A stretch of DNA of 64,000 bases from Candidatus Eremiobacterota bacterium (GCA_031082125.1 JAVHLM010000031.1:1-64000), one strand, 5' to 3'; numbered from the stretch's first letter, positions 9,156 to 18,400 are shown. The notes: a model not told the origin generated them from the sequence alone. Translations and numbers: made by a program.

Positions 9156-10301
9156 ATGGGACATCTCTCGCACGTTGAAAAAGAACACCTGCTGCCGCTT
9201 GTAAAGCGCCTGAATCTTTATCCAGTCGGAGCCCCGGAATCAGATGAGCTCTATGAGATCCTGAGCCTCATCTACACAAGAGAAACGGCTGCGATTGCGG
9301 CGAAATTTCCCCTTCTTGAGACTACTCTTGAAGAGCTGTCCCCCCGGGTCCGGAAAAAGCCAGGTGAGCTTCTCCCCTTCATTGAAGAGATGGCTGAGAG
9401 AGGCATCGTTACCGAATCTGTTTATGGCGGCAGGGCTTATTATATGCTCTCACCGCTTATCATCGGTCTTTTCGAGTTTATCTTCATGAAGACTTCCCAG
9501 GATATGCCCCTGGAGAAGCTGGCTGCACTTATTGATGCCTATGAGAAAGGCCCGCTCGGCAGACAGTTTGCCACGTTGAAGACCAAAATGGGCCGCATGC
9601 TTCCCCTTGAAAAAGCCTTCCCTCTGCTCTCAACATCGGTGCTGTCCTTTGAGCGAGCCGGGGAAATAATCAGCCGCTCTGAGTATCTTTCCCTCACCAG
9701 GTGTTATTGCCGCCACAAGAGCCTCCATCTGGGCAGGAAATGTTCCCATCCCTTCGAGGAAGTCTGCATGGCTTTCGGCAAGGCGGCTGAATTCCTGGTA
9801 AGACGCGGTTTTGCCCAGGCAATTTCCATAAATGACGGCCTCGAGGTGCTGAAGAAAGCCGAGGAAGAGAACCTGGTTCACATAATGGATAATGTGCGCG
9901 AGAACCCGGCCTTTCTGTGCAATTGCTGCTCCTGCTGCTGTGCTTTTCTCTCTTTTATGAAGAGGGTCCCGGGAGGCTCAACTGTCGCTCCCAGCAGCGT
10001 GCAGGCAGAGGTTGCCATGGATACTTGCATGCGTTGCGGAATATGCCTGGAAAAATGCCCTGCAGGTGCGATCTCGATACCACGGGAAGAGTCTGTCCAT
10101 ATTGACAGTGTACGCTGCCTGGGTTGCGGCCTGTGTGCCGTGACCTGTCCCCGCCAGGCAATCACGCTGGCAGGGCGGCGGCGAAGAATCATTCCTCCAG
10201 GAAATGTAACGGAAAAATTTGCCCGGGCAGCCTTTGAAACCGGCAAGCTTCTCCCCTATATTCCTGAAGCGGTGAGAATACTGCTCAGGAGATTCCTGTG
10301 A
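9156..10301 (+). CDS. winged-helix-like protein with two 4Fe-4S ferredoxin motifs
   Basis: 381 residues; an in-frame TGA at 9141 fixes ATG 9156 as the start. The N-terminal 120 residues look like a helical/winged-helix domain. A Cys-rich centre (CYC near 181, followed by C195 and C204) precedes a CNCCSCCC cluster near 254. Two ferredoxin motifs follow: CMRCGICLEKCP near 291 and CLGCGLCAVTCP near 320, each able to ligate a [4Fe-4S] cluster. The last 40 residues are basic and helical. It is probably a soluble redox or sensor protein; the substrate is unknown. Its neighbours are other Cys-rich metal proteins (7211, 12504, 14311), pointing to a shared theme of Fe-S or metal handling. Confidence 0.85.
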   Translation: MGHLSHVEKEHLLPLVKRLNLYPVGAPESDELYEILSLIYTRETAAIAAKFPLLETTLEELSPRVRKKPGELLPFIEEMAERGIVTESVYGGRAYYMLSPLIIGLFEFIFMKTSQDMPLEKLAALIDAYEKGPLGRQFATLKTKMGRMLPLEKAFPLLSTSVLSFERAGEIISRSEYLSLTRCYCRHKSLHLGRKCSHPFEEVCMAFGKAAEFLVRRGFAQAISINDGLEVLKKAEEENLVHIMDNVRENPAFLCNCCSCCCAFLSFMKRVPGGSTVAPSSVQAEVAMDTCMRCGICLEKCPAGAISIPREESVHIDSVRCLGCGLCAVTCPRQAITLAGRRRRIIPPGNVTEKFARAAFETGKLLPYIPEAVRILLRRFL

Positions 10302-10383
10302 TGATCTCCGTAAATGGCGCCCTGCTCCATCACCGGGGATCTCTTTAAGGGAATTTGGCAGCATGGAATAGAATATCATCTCT

Positions 10384-11364
10384 GTGAAACTCCATATGCC
10401 CCTTATTCTCACTCTGCTCTCGGTTGTCTTCTTCTTCTTCATGGGTGGCTGCGCTGGCAAAAAACAGACTCGCGACAAGCTGAAAATTGCGATGGTCATC
10501 CAGGCAGAATCGAATCCGTACTTCGACAGGATTGAAAAAGGAATGAGAGACGCTGCGAATGATCAGAATATGGTGCTCGTGGTGATTGCGGACAGGGAGT
10601 ACCAGGCGAAGGAGCAGCAGGCGATAACTAAAAAACTGATAGACGCAAAAGTCCAGGGGCTCATTATGATGCCGGATGCGGCGGAGAGCTCAAAAAAATA
10701 CACTATCCCTCTCATTCTCGAGGCGAACCGAAACAACATCCCTGTGGTGTTCATCCATGCGGCAATTGATGAGGATGTCATGAAGTCCGCAGGTGCGAGC
10801 GCCAAAGGGGTAGTGACCAATGACAAAAAAGGGGGAAGCATATCTGCCGCTGATTATCTGGTGAGGAAGCTGAAAGGGAAAGGCACGGTACTGGTCATGG
10901 AAGGCGGCCCCGGCGGTCCGAAGAGCGAGGAATCGAGACTGGAAGGATTCCTCGAGGTCACAAAAAAATATCCGCAGGTCAAGGTACTTTTCGCACCGCC
11001 GGGAAACTGGAGAAGGGAGGATGCATTTTCAAGCGCCAGCAAGGCGCTGAAGAAAAAACCCCACGTTGATGCCATTTTCACTTACAGTGAGCCTATGCTT
11101 CTCGGTATCCTCGATGCAGTCGATTCCTTAAAGGTCAGGAAACCTCTCATCGTTGGTTTTGATGGAACCGATGAGGGATATAAGCTTGTGAAAACAGGAA
11201 GAATAGATGCTCTTGTAGATCAGAAGCCTTATGAGATGGGAAAAGCAAGTATAGATTATATGGTAAAACTGCACAAAGGGCAAAAGCTGCCAGAAGTGCA
11301 TATGATAAACACTGCGCTCATCACAAAAGAATCTTTCCAGCACCCCTTTGATCAGGGTCCTTGA
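10384..11364 (+). CDS. periplasmic sugar-binding lipoprotein (LacI/RbsB-type fold)
   Basis: 326 residues with a GTG start; the N-terminus MKLHMPLILTLLSVVFF ends in the lipobox MGGC, so Cys23 is the likely lipidated residue. The mature part follows the type I periplasmic binding fold of ribose/galactose-type proteins: KIAMVIQAESNPYFDRIEKG at the start, GLIMMPDAAESS, the hinge segment VLVMEGGPGG, and DAIFTYSEPM / IVGFDGTDEG near the end. It would capture a sugar or related ligand for an ABC importer or a sensor. No permease or ATPase gene is adjacent, so the partner is unknown. Confidence 0.9.
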   Translation: MKLHMPLILTLLSVVFFFFMGGCAGKKQTRDKLKIAMVIQAESNPYFDRIEKGMRDAANDQNMVLVVIADREYQAKEQQAITKKLIDAKVQGLIMMPDAAESSKKYTIPLILEANRNNIPVVFIHAAIDEDVMKSAGASAKGVVTNDKKGGSISAADYLVRKLKGKGTVLVMEGGPGGPKSEESRLEGFLEVTKKYPQVKVLFAPPGNWRREDAFSSASKALKKKPHVDAIFTYSEPMLLGILDAVDSLKVRKPLIVGFDGTDEGYKLVKTGRIDALVDQKPYEMGKASIDYMVKLHKGQKLPEVHMINTALITKESFQHPFDQGP

Positions 11365-11371
11365 AGACTAA

Positions 11372-11402
11372 GCCTTCATAAGGCCCAGTTCCTTGTGAAG
11401 GC
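11372..11402. terminator. weak inverted repeat between convergent genes
   Basis: GCCTTCA and TGAAGGC form a 7-bp stem with a 17-base loop between the stops of the convergent genes at 10384 and 11410. There is no T-run, so termination is only a suggestion. Confidence 0.3.
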
Positions 11403-11409
11403 CGGTGGA

Positions 11410-12300
11410 TTATTTCTGGCTGTCAGTGTCAGGCTCTTTCTCCTCTTCGGCTGCTTTGTCGGGTTTGGCGATTTTGAGCTGCGAGCTGAGATCGTCGGTA
11501 AGCTTTGTGATATCGCTCATCTTGATCTCGTATTTCCGCTTCAGGCCCATGATGCTCTTGAAAAGCGCATCGGACTGTTCCTTTGTCGCGCCGAGGGCGG
11601 CGACTTTCTTTCTCCAGTATCCCTGTGTCTCCATGGCCTTGTTGAAATCCACCCTGTTCTCCAGGGCCGTCATACCGATATCGCCAAGGTTGTAGATTAC
11701 CGGCACCAGGTCGGCGGCCATCAGCTGGTATTGTTTTGAAAAAGCGATGAGGCGGTCGAATGCTGCCTGCATGTCATCCTGGGTGGGGATCTTTGCGTCT
11801 GCAGCGGCGGTGTTAGCTTCGGCAGTGCCTGCAAGGGGGGCGGTCACCGGTGTGCTGCCTCCATCCTTATTCGTGCCTTCTTTATTGCTCATTGCCATGA
11901 GGGCAGCCGCCTTACCTACAGAAAGGACATCTTCGCAGGTGACCTTATATTTGTCAAGAAAAGCTTGAAGCTGGTCGCAGTAAGCTTTGAGGCCGTCATG
12001 GGGTGCCGGCACCTTCTTGTCAGGCTCTGCTGCCTTCAGTGCTTTTGCATAATCACTTATCGTCCCGGCAAAGCTCTTCGTTGTCTCCTTGAGCTGAGCG
12101 ACATCCTCGTCTGAGAATTTATATTTGTCAAAGAAGCTGGAGCTCTCCTTGACCAGCTTGTCAACATCGATCTTGTTGAGGGCCTCAACAATCTTACCTT
12201 CCAGCTCGAACTTGGTGCTGCCTGTCTCCTCAGCCGCTGCGATGACAGGCGTCATCAGCATGAACGAGAGAACCAGCAGTGCTGCAACGACTCTTTTCAT
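11410..12300 (-). CDS. secreted helical repeat protein
   Basis: About 296 residues. Tandem ATGs (12303 and 12300) follow a strong AAGGAGG; either may start. A Sec signal peptide (KRVVAALLVLSFMLMTPVIAAA) is present. The mature protein carries four related segments, each containing Tyr, a short gap and an acidic turn: DKYKFSDEDVAQL, DKYKVTCEDVLSV, KQYQLMAADLVPV and RKYEIKMSDITKL. Each starts a helical unit of about 75 residues. Between units 2 and 3 lies a Thr/Ala-rich linker. The C-terminus is Lys/Glu-rich. I do not recognise the family; periplasmic or extracellular location is expected. Confidence 0.8.
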   Translation of the reverse strand: MKRVVAALLVLSFMLMTPVIAAAEETGSTKFELEGKIVEALNKIDVDKLVKESSSFFDKYKFSDEDVAQLKETTKSFAGTISDYAKALKAAEPDKKVPAPHDGLKAYCDQLQAFLDKYKVTCEDVLSVGKAAALMAMSNKEGTNKDGGSTPVTAPLAGTAEANTAAADAKIPTQDDMQAAFDRLIAFSKQYQLMAADLVPVIYNLGDIGMTALENRVDFNKAMETQGYWRKKVAALGATKEQSDALFKSIMGLKRKYEIKMSDITKLTDDLSSQLKIAKPDKAAEEEKEPDTDSQK

Positions 12301-12503
12301 CATTTCTTTCCTCCTTCGTATTTCTCGTATCAAGCGGTGAATCCGTTTCTCATAATACACCCTGGCGGGGGCTCTGTCAATGTGCCTCCGCTAAAAACAG
12401 GGACAGCAGGCACACCGGGCAAGCCAGGGGCCGGCCTTGAGAGGCTGAAAGCGACAGGCCCTTTTTTCCTGCCGCCCTTCCCGGGAGAGCGGGGAATATT
12501 GCA

Positions 12504-13547
12504 TTAATTGCTTTGAATGAGCCTGTAGTTTGTTGAACCGAGCCCTATTTTTTCAGCATACAGGAATTGTTCACTCCCCTTGAATTTACGGCCTTTTCGG
12601 AGTGCCATGTCATAGCAGGCCCTGTCAATCGCCACGGGATCCGTGGCGGCGAAAATTCCATAGTCTTCCATGACAGGCTTCATCTTTTTGCCTTCACAGT
12701 CACATCCTTTGGTGACATTCATCGCAAAATTCAGGTATATGTTTTTTTTGCCTTTCTGCGCCGCGTAGGCATATTCAACGACCTTCTCGCGAAACTTTCC
12801 CCCCTGGATCACTGCATTGAATATGCCCTGGAGTGAGAGTATTGATGTTGCCTTGTGGGGGCATATGGCAACACAAGCACCGCAGCCTACACACTTTTTG
12901 TGGTCGATGAATGATTTTTTATCAATGGTAATGGCGTTTTCATTACATCTTTCCTGGCAGAGCCTGCATTTTCTGCATTTTCTATTGATTATCCTGGGCT
13001 TGATGCCCATATGCATTGCCAGCTTGCCGCCCTTTGAGGCATGCCCCATTGAAAGCTGCTTGATGGCGCCACCAAAGCCTGCCAGCAAGTGTCCCTTGAA
13101 ATGAGAGATCACGATGAGCTGCGTATAATCAAGAAACGCTTTGCCAATCTTGCAGGTCTTGTAATGGTTCTTGTTGATTTCAACCTCTACAAAAGATTCG
13201 CCCTGATCTCCGTCGGCAATGACCACGGGGAGCTGGGTAAATCCGTGCTCTTCGGCAGTTTTCAGGTGCAGCTCCTTTTTATATCTCTGGCCGCCATACA
13301 GAACACTGGTTTCGATATAGCATGTTTCAATACCCCTCTGTTTCAGGTATTCAATGATTCCCTCGAAGTTTTCAGACCTGAGAAAAGTAGTGTTACCCTT
13401 CTCCCCGAAATGGACTTTCAGGGGGATCTCTTTCTCAAGGGTGATATGTTCCCGCTCGATTATTTTGTCCAGCAAAGCCTGAGTAATCCTTTGAATCTCT
13501 GCAACGGGTGTGTGTGAATCAATTTTTGAATAATATACCTGTGACAT
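12504..13547 (-). CDS. DUF362-domain ferredoxin protein
   Basis: About 347 residues. ATG at 13547 is chosen because GAGGA lies 6 bases upstream. The N-terminal and C-terminal parts match DUF362 (for example HFKGHLLAGFGGAIKQLSMG and a late DPVAIDRACYDMA). A two-cluster ferredoxin insertion lies in the middle: CRKCRLCQERC and CVGCGACVAICP. Proteins of this family are soluble [4Fe-4S] proteins of unresolved function, often in anaerobes or facultative bacteria. The upstream ORF at 13519 overlaps its start by 29 bp. Confidence 0.9.
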   Translation of the reverse strand: MSQVYYSKIDSHTPVAEIQRITQALLDKIIEREHITLEKEIPLKVHFGEKGNTTFLRSENFEGIIEYLKQRGIETCYIETSVLYGGQRYKKELHLKTAEEHGFTQLPVVIADGDQGESFVEVEINKNHYKTCKIGKAFLDYTQLIVISHFKGHLLAGFGGAIKQLSMGHASKGGKLAMHMGIKPRIINRKCRKCRLCQERCNENAITIDKKSFIDHKKCVGCGACVAICPHKATSILSLQGIFNAVIQGGKFREKVVEYAYAAQKGKKNIYLNFAMNVTKGCDCEGKKMKPVMEDYGIFAATDPVAIDRACYDMALRKGRKFKGSEQFLYAEKIGLGSTNYRLIQSN

Positions 13548-13833
13548 AAGCTTCCTCGTGTAGGGCAATCTTGTCAAGTTCTGTCAGGGAAGCCTCCAAT
13601 TCCTGCTTCACCCGCATAGTTGATTCATTCAACAGGAAAGAACTCATCAAATTTGGCAATGCTTTTTTTCTCCCATAGAGCTCTGCGAATTTCCTGCACT
13701 CCAGGCTATTTTCACCCTCTTCAAGAGCACAGCCGCGGCCGGGACTCTGGAAGAAAAGAGCACATGGAGATCGTGCTCCTGGATAAGTGACAGATAAAAG
13801 CCAGGGCAGGAAGGGTTTTGTTCCGGTCTCCAC
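13519..13833 (-). CDS. uncertain small helical protein or gene remnant
   Basis: Up to 104 residues. Only the C-terminal 70 residues look protein-like: Glu/Leu-rich helices with LYGRKKALPNLMSSFLLNES and a basic-acidic tail. The first 35 residues are low-complexity and may not be translated. No good ribosome-binding site is visible. It could be the tail of a decayed gene ahead of the DUF362 gene, which it overlaps by 29 bp. Confidence 0.3.
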   Translation of the reverse strand: METGTKPFLPWLLSVTYPGARSPCALFFQSPGRGCALEEGENSLECRKFAELYGRKKALPNLMSSFLLNESTMRVKQELEASLTELDKIALHEEAYVTGILFKN

Positions 13834-13890
13834 AGAATTTAGTTTTCAGGCTGAAGGAACACTCCCCATGCTCAGGAGCCTGAAGATTGA

Positions 13891-14166
13891 ATGAGGTACA
13901 TGAAAAATAAAGCGGCAATTTTTGATTTTAATGGCACCCTTCTCTGGGACACAGCATATCACAACAAGTCTCATGATATATTTCTCGAGAAACATAATAT
14001 TCACCTTACCGACGAAGAAAAAAGAGAAAAAATACATGGAAAACCCAATGCCGGAGCAGGAAAGATCTATATTGTAGATTCCAGCAATGATGATTATTCG
14101 TGCTATTCACACGAAATCATCACTCACTTCGACCAGGTTGACAGAGAAATATTCATATCTCCATGA
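13891..14166 (+). pseudogene. internally deleted HAD-family phosphatase
   Basis: 91 residues. The N-terminus AAIFDFNGTLLWDT is a textbook HAD motif I (nucleophile Asp in DFNGT), followed by the start of a beta-phosphoglucomutase-like cap (FLEKHNIHLTDEEKREKIHG). At residues 49-53 the sequence jumps to AGAGKIYIVDSSNDDYSCY, which resembles the far C-terminal strand of the same family. Motifs II, III and most of the cap and core (about 110-130 residues) are missing, yet the frame is kept. The product cannot be an active phosphatase. Start is ATG 13891 (AGGAG 12 bases upstream) or 13900. Confidence 0.75.
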
Positions 14167-14310
14167 TGGTGAAGAGTTTTCACGAGAACGAGCGGGACAG
14201 CGCAAATAATCAGTGGCATGAGCTCCCACATGCCTGCCGTTGGCAGGAATGCCCGGCCCGATACCACTCATCACCTGTTTTCCCTTAGCCTTCATCACTC
14301 GAATAAGCTT

Positions 14311-15975
14311 TTAAACATCACCAGATTTGATGATGTCTGGATGGCCAGACCCTGTATCCAGAATCTGCAGAACCTCTCTCTTGACTTTATGGAACATCTC
14401 TCGAAGCCTGTCATAATATTTCAGTGGTATGACAAAAGGCTCTTTATTCTGTGAATGGGTATATCGGGTAGTGATGCGGACGATGTCGTCGGCTGCCTGG
14501 CAGGAGATTATGTTCCCTATATGCTCATATCCCCTCAGCAAAAGGCTTTGTTTCTGGCAGAGCCGGGTGTTCGCCTGGTAATCCCTGCATATCTGGGGAC
14601 GTCCTTCATAGATCCCGCAGACTGATTCTGTCTGGCTTTTCGCCTTGAGAAAAACACATTCCCCTTCATGACCTTCTTTCTCAAGCCTCCTGAGGAGCCC
14701 GTCTCTCCGATTCCAGGAGCGCGAGCCCGGCACAAGGTGCTTTTCCCATACCTCTTTCTCGGAGATTTTCAGATAATCGGCCAGTCTTTCAATATCGGCG
14801 GCCGTTGCCTCCAGGTCATATGATCCGCAGCAGACACCGCACATGAAACAATATGGATCGGTGTGTCCCAGCACATCAACCAGGCCGGGCTCTCCGGAAG
14901 CCACCAGAGCCTCAAGGAACTCGCGCACTAAATCCAGGAGCCTGCCATGCTGCTGATAATCCAGGGTTGTGGCGAGAGGCTTATCCTGTGACTTTATCTT
15001 AACTGACAGGGCCGTCGGCTGAAAGCATATGTCAACAGGCACTTCTTCACGGCAGCTGCCTGCTTTCTCGATGGCTGCCTCAGTGCCTTTCCCATCGGCA
15101 CTGCCAAATAGCTCGTTAAGATGCCTGACCTTGGACCAGAGCTGTTCAAGGTCCTCAGGATCCTTTTCATGCAGCAGAGTGAGAGTATCAAGATCCTCAA
15201 TAATCTCTTTTACTGCCGAGAATCTGGGCAAAAGTACCTCCGGAGACACACCGGCCTTATGATTATTTAACAGCCAGTCAAGAAGCCGGTGGGCATCACC
15301 GGACATTTGATCAAGCTGGCTTTGCTTCATTCCCAGGCAGGGGTAAGCCACCTCATGCAATTTTCTCAGGGCATCCTGCAGTTCGGGAGTTCTTTGCTCA
15401 ATAAGGTAATAACTGCCAGAGGTGAGGTGGCAGGTAAGGGCCTGGGGCTCAATTTCAAGCCTTTCCACATGGGTAAGCAGTTTCCCCGGATCTTTTTTAC
15501 CGCACTCCGGCTCAGGCATTATTTCTCTGCAGAACGAAGGCCTTGCCTGGTATATGGCGCATTTAAAAATGCCCGAAGAGCCCTGTTCCAGGAAGACGCA
15601 CTTTTCATCCTTCAGGGCCAGTGCTCCATCGTGCTCATTCCATGTTGCGGCAGGCATCAGGTAGCTCTCCCTGAAAACGGTTTCTGAAATGTCCAGGTGA
15701 TGGCTGACAGTCACTATTTCCAGGGCATTTAAAAGCACCGTCCTGTTGATACAACACTGACCGCAGCAGCCGCAGACCTGGGAAAAGATTTCCTTTTCGT
15801 ACCCGGCCAATAATACCTCCATCAAAGCCATCGCTGCAGCGCGGACATCCTGGTGCTCAACGTAGGTTATCTTCGATTCTTCGCCGTCGAGGTAACCTGT
15901 TGCCGTGAGATATTCCGAATAAAGCTTGTAACTGATACTTTCCTTCTGGCTCAAATGCTTTGACCTCCCTGTCAT
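14311..15975 (-). CDS. tandem YkgJ-type (CxxCxxCC) metal-binding protein, paralogue
   Basis: About 554 residues from ATG 15975 (GGGGA just upstream); an in-frame codon at 16014 would add 13 residues. It has the same layout as the gene at 7211. Counted from 16014, copy 1 has CGCCGQCC at 81-88 with later cysteines near 139, 152 and 162. Copy 2 has CFMCGVCC at 389-396 with later cysteines near 453, 466, 476 and 486. The linker between the copies is helical and poorly conserved. Both copies keep the 'TWNE.DG / SWNRRDG' and 'IYEGRPQICRDY' elements also seen in the 7211 protein. Likely cytoplasmic; function not established. Confidence 0.87.
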   Translation of the reverse strand: MTGRSKHLSQKESISYKLYSEYLTATGYLDGEESKITYVEHQDVRAAAMALMEVLLAGYEKEIFSQVCGCCGQCCINRTVLLNALEIVTVSHHLDISETVFRESYLMPAATWNEHDGALALKDEKCVFLEQGSSGIFKCAIYQARPSFCREIMPEPECGKKDPGKLLTHVERLEIEPQALTCHLTSGSYYLIEQRTPELQDALRKLHEVAYPCLGMKQSQLDQMSGDAHRLLDWLLNNHKAGVSPEVLLPRFSAVKEIIEDLDTLTLLHEKDPEDLEQLWSKVRHLNELFGSADGKGTEAAIEKAGSCREEVPVDICFQPTALSVKIKSQDKPLATTLDYQQHGRLLDLVREFLEALVASGEPGLVDVLGHTDPYCFMCGVCCGSYDLEATAADIERLADYLKISEKEVWEKHLVPGSRSWNRRDGLLRRLEKEGHEGECVFLKAKSQTESVCGIYEGRPQICRDYQANTRLCQKQSLLLRGYEHIGNIISCQAADDIVRITTRYTHSQNKEPFVIPLKYYDRLREMFHKVKREVLQILDTGSGHPDIIKSGDV

Positions 15976-16335
15976 GATTCCCCGATATAGGGCAGCTGGA
16001 AAGCCTGGCGGCACTTACCGGTGATGCATGGCGCAGGAGCCTGAAGTGCTATCATGCTCAGGGTCAAATGGAGTGCCATCAGTAATGCTCCTGCGTGGAG
16101 AGTATGCCCTGTGGGTTCAACAATTATATCAGCAGGGAAATCGGCAGTCAAGGCTAAATAGCGGAGCCCTGCAGCAGGGATGATTTTCTTCTTCTCGCCG
16201 GGAGGCCATGGAATAGAGGATTCCTCAGAGATATATCGTAATAGTAGCATATACACCACGAGAAATGAAAGAATCACAGCACCAGTTCCTATAGCGTATA
16301 TGGTGCTTTTTCGATTTTGAGGATGAGGAGGATTT

Positions 16336-17793
16336 ATGAGGAAACCAATATGTTTATTCCTTGTTGCCGTGTTCTTTCTCCTGATATATGGTCCTGTCAT
16401 GGCCAGTGATAAATCAGATTTATATGATGCCATAATTAATTGCAATAAGGCAAAATTTCAGGAATTGATTGCTAAACCGGATCTTGTCAATGCCCTTCTA
16501 AGAGGGAAGTCATCGAATGGAAAGCGGACAATAGTGGCAACACCTCTCTATTTTGCCGTGAGGTCGGACAGGCCGGAGTTCGTAAGAATTCTGTTGGCAA
16601 GTGGAGCTGATGTAAGCATAAAAGCGGATAATGGATTGGTACCTCTCCATTGTGCAAAAAGTAAAGAAGTTGCAGAATTGCTTATCTCCAAAGGTACTGA
16701 TATCAATGCCAGAGATAAGGAGGGCTGGACGCTCCTGCACTATGCGGCAGATTCGGGCTGTAAAGAGGTGGCCGAGTTTCTTATTTCCAAAGGCGTTGAT
16801 GTCAATGAAAGGGATGACCAGGGCGTGTCACCATTGTTTTATGCTGTGGGGAGTGATCGCCGCGAGGTGGCAGAATTACTTATCTCCAAGGGAGCCGATA
16901 CAGGCGCCAGAGATAAAAAGGGTGTGACGCCTTTTCATTGCGCGGCGAAGAAGGAAATGGCCGAGCTGCTTATTTCTAAAGGTGTTGATATCAAAGTCAA
17001 AACAGACGATGGCTGGAACCTGCTGCACAAGGCGGCACTTGAAGGTTATGCTGATGTGGCGGAATTGCTTGTCTCCAAAGGCCTTGATATCAATGCCAGG
17101 GATAAATCAGGCAAAACAGCTCTCCATGCCGCGGCCTCCAAAGGTTACGTAAAGGTAGTAGAAGTATTACTCTCCAATGGAGCCGATGTAAACGCCAAGG
17201 ATAATTACGACCTGACACCACTGCATTTGGCAGCGGCAAAAGGTCATAAAGACGCAGCGAATCTTCTTGTATCAAAGGGTGCTGATGTCAACGCGGTAAA
17301 CAAGAAAGGATATACACCCTTACAGGTAGCGGAGATTTATGGTTATAAAGATATGATGGAGCCTGGCAGGAAAGGAGCGTCACGGGCATCTTACAAGCCT
17401 TTCACAGGAAGATGTAAAGAGATAATTAATGGGAGTACATTGACAGTCATACATAATGGCATGGAAGTAACCTTGAGATTATATGGTGCAGAATGCCCAA
17501 AACAAGGGCAGAACTTCCATAATGAGGCTAAGGAGTTCACCTCAAATCTTATTCTCAATAAAGAGATAAGTATACAGGTGATGGAGGTCGATCACGACAG
17601 AAACAGCTATGCGGTAGTAAAGATTGGCAATAAAGATGTGGGCTGTGAATTATTGAAATCCGGCCTGGCCTGGTATAAACATCGTTATAGCACCGCAAAA
17701 GATGAATATATGACTGCGGAAAGAGATGCAAAAAAGAAAAAAGCAGCAATCTGGTCTGAAGCAAACCCGGTACCCCCGTGGGAATATAAGTGA
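16336..17793 (+). CDS. secreted ankyrin-repeat protein with C-terminal SNase-like domain
   Basis: 485 residues, ATG 16336 after GAGGAGG. A Sec signal peptide (first 23 residues, ending PVMA) is followed by about nine to ten ankyrin repeats (residues 30-345) with the usual G.TPLH.A and LLISKGADVNA pattern. Residues 352-485 match the staphylococcal-nuclease/TNase OB-fold, with VTLRLYGAECPKQGQ and a late AERDAKKKKAAIW. Of the three classical catalytic residues, the first Arg appears kept (LRLYG), but the Glu after Pro is Lys (ECPK rather than D.PE), and the second Arg position reads Asn in DHDRNSY. Nuclease activity is therefore doubtful and the domain may only bind. Envelope or extracellular location expected. 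It converges with the ankyrin gene at 17807, 13 bp apart. Confidence 0.9.
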   Translation: MRKPICLFLVAVFFLLIYGPVMASDKSDLYDAIINCNKAKFQELIAKPDLVNALLRGKSSNGKRTIVATPLYFAVRSDRPEFVRILLASGADVSIKADNGLVPLHCAKSKEVAELLISKGTDINARDKEGWTLLHYAADSGCKEVAEFLISKGVDVNERDDQGVSPLFYAVGSDRREVAELLISKGADTGARDKKGVTPFHCAAKKEMAELLISKGVDIKVKTDDGWNLLHKAALEGYADVAELLVSKGLDINARDKSGKTALHAAASKGYVKVVEVLLSNGADVNAKDNYDLTPLHLAAAKGHKDAANLLVSKGADVNAVNKKGYTPLQVAEIYGYKDMMEPGRKGASRASYKPFTGRCKEIINGSTLTVIHNGMEVTLRLYGAECPKQGQNFHNEAKEFTSNLILNKEISIQVMEVDHDRNSYAVVKIGNKDVGCELLKSGLAWYKHRYSTAKDEYMTAERDAKKKKAAIWSEANPVPPWEYK

Positions 17794-17806
17794 GGGTCTC
17801 GGAATA

Positions 17807-18400
17807 TTACTTATTATTCCTGGCCTTATCAAGAAAATCGACAATTTCGGGGTGCTTTTTCTCTGCTGCCAGTTCCCGGGGTGTTCTGCCGTTATTATCT
17901 CTTGCATCTGCATCAGCACCCCCCATTACCAGAAGCTCTGCGATTTTCAGGCTGCCTTCCTGGGCCGCAATATGAAGCGCTGTGGAGCCATTATTAGCTT
18001 TAGCATCTTTATCGGCGCCTTTGGATATGAGCAGTTTCGCCACTTCAATACGACCGTTCAGTATATTTTTATTGAACACCACATCTTTACTGGAGGCAGA
18101 AATATGTAAGGGTGAGGATCCTTTGGGATCTCTCGCATTCACATCTGCCCCTTTTGATATGAGAAGCTCCGCAACTTCTCTGTTGCCTTTAAAGGCCGCC
18201 TTATGCAGTGGCGTCCATCCAAAATCTCCCTTTTTATTGACAAGTCGTGGATTCCTCTTCAGAATCTTTTCGATTTTCTTGACATCACCGGATTCCAGAG
18301 CGGAATGAATGCCTCCCGATGATATCGTATTGATGATAATAAAAGAACCAATCACCACAATCAGGATTATCATCATCAAGTATGCTGAGCGTTTATGCAT
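17807..18400 (-). CDS. membrane-anchored ankyrin-repeat protein
   Basis: 197 residues. An N-terminal hydrophobic stretch (about residues 7-25, YLMMIILIVVIGSFIIINT) acts as a signal anchor. About four to five ankyrin repeats follow, with near-consensus GWTPLHKAAFKGNREVAELL and a slightly longer unit containing SSKDVVFNKNILNGR. The repeats most likely face the periplasm. It is related to the ankyrin parts of the neighbouring gene at 16336, and a stretch of its DNA recurs as a remnant near 19.7 kb. Confidence 0.87.
   Translation of the reverse strand: MHKRSAYLMMIILIVVIGSFIIINTISSGGIHSALESGDVKKIEKILKRNPRLVNKKGDFGWTPLHKAAFKGNREVAELLISKGADVNARDPKGSSPLHISASSKDVVFNKNILNGRIEVAKLLISKGADKDAKANNGSTALHIAAQEGSLKIAELLVMGGADADARDNNGRTPRELAAEKKHPEIVDFLDKARNNK

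Noticed and set aside
15972-16445. A minus-strand frame with a hydrophobic segment between two genes
   Set aside because: Its Met codons lie inside the opposite-strand ankyrin gene, no internal start or ribosome-binding site precedes the hydrophobic part, and the tail overlaps the YkgJ gene start.
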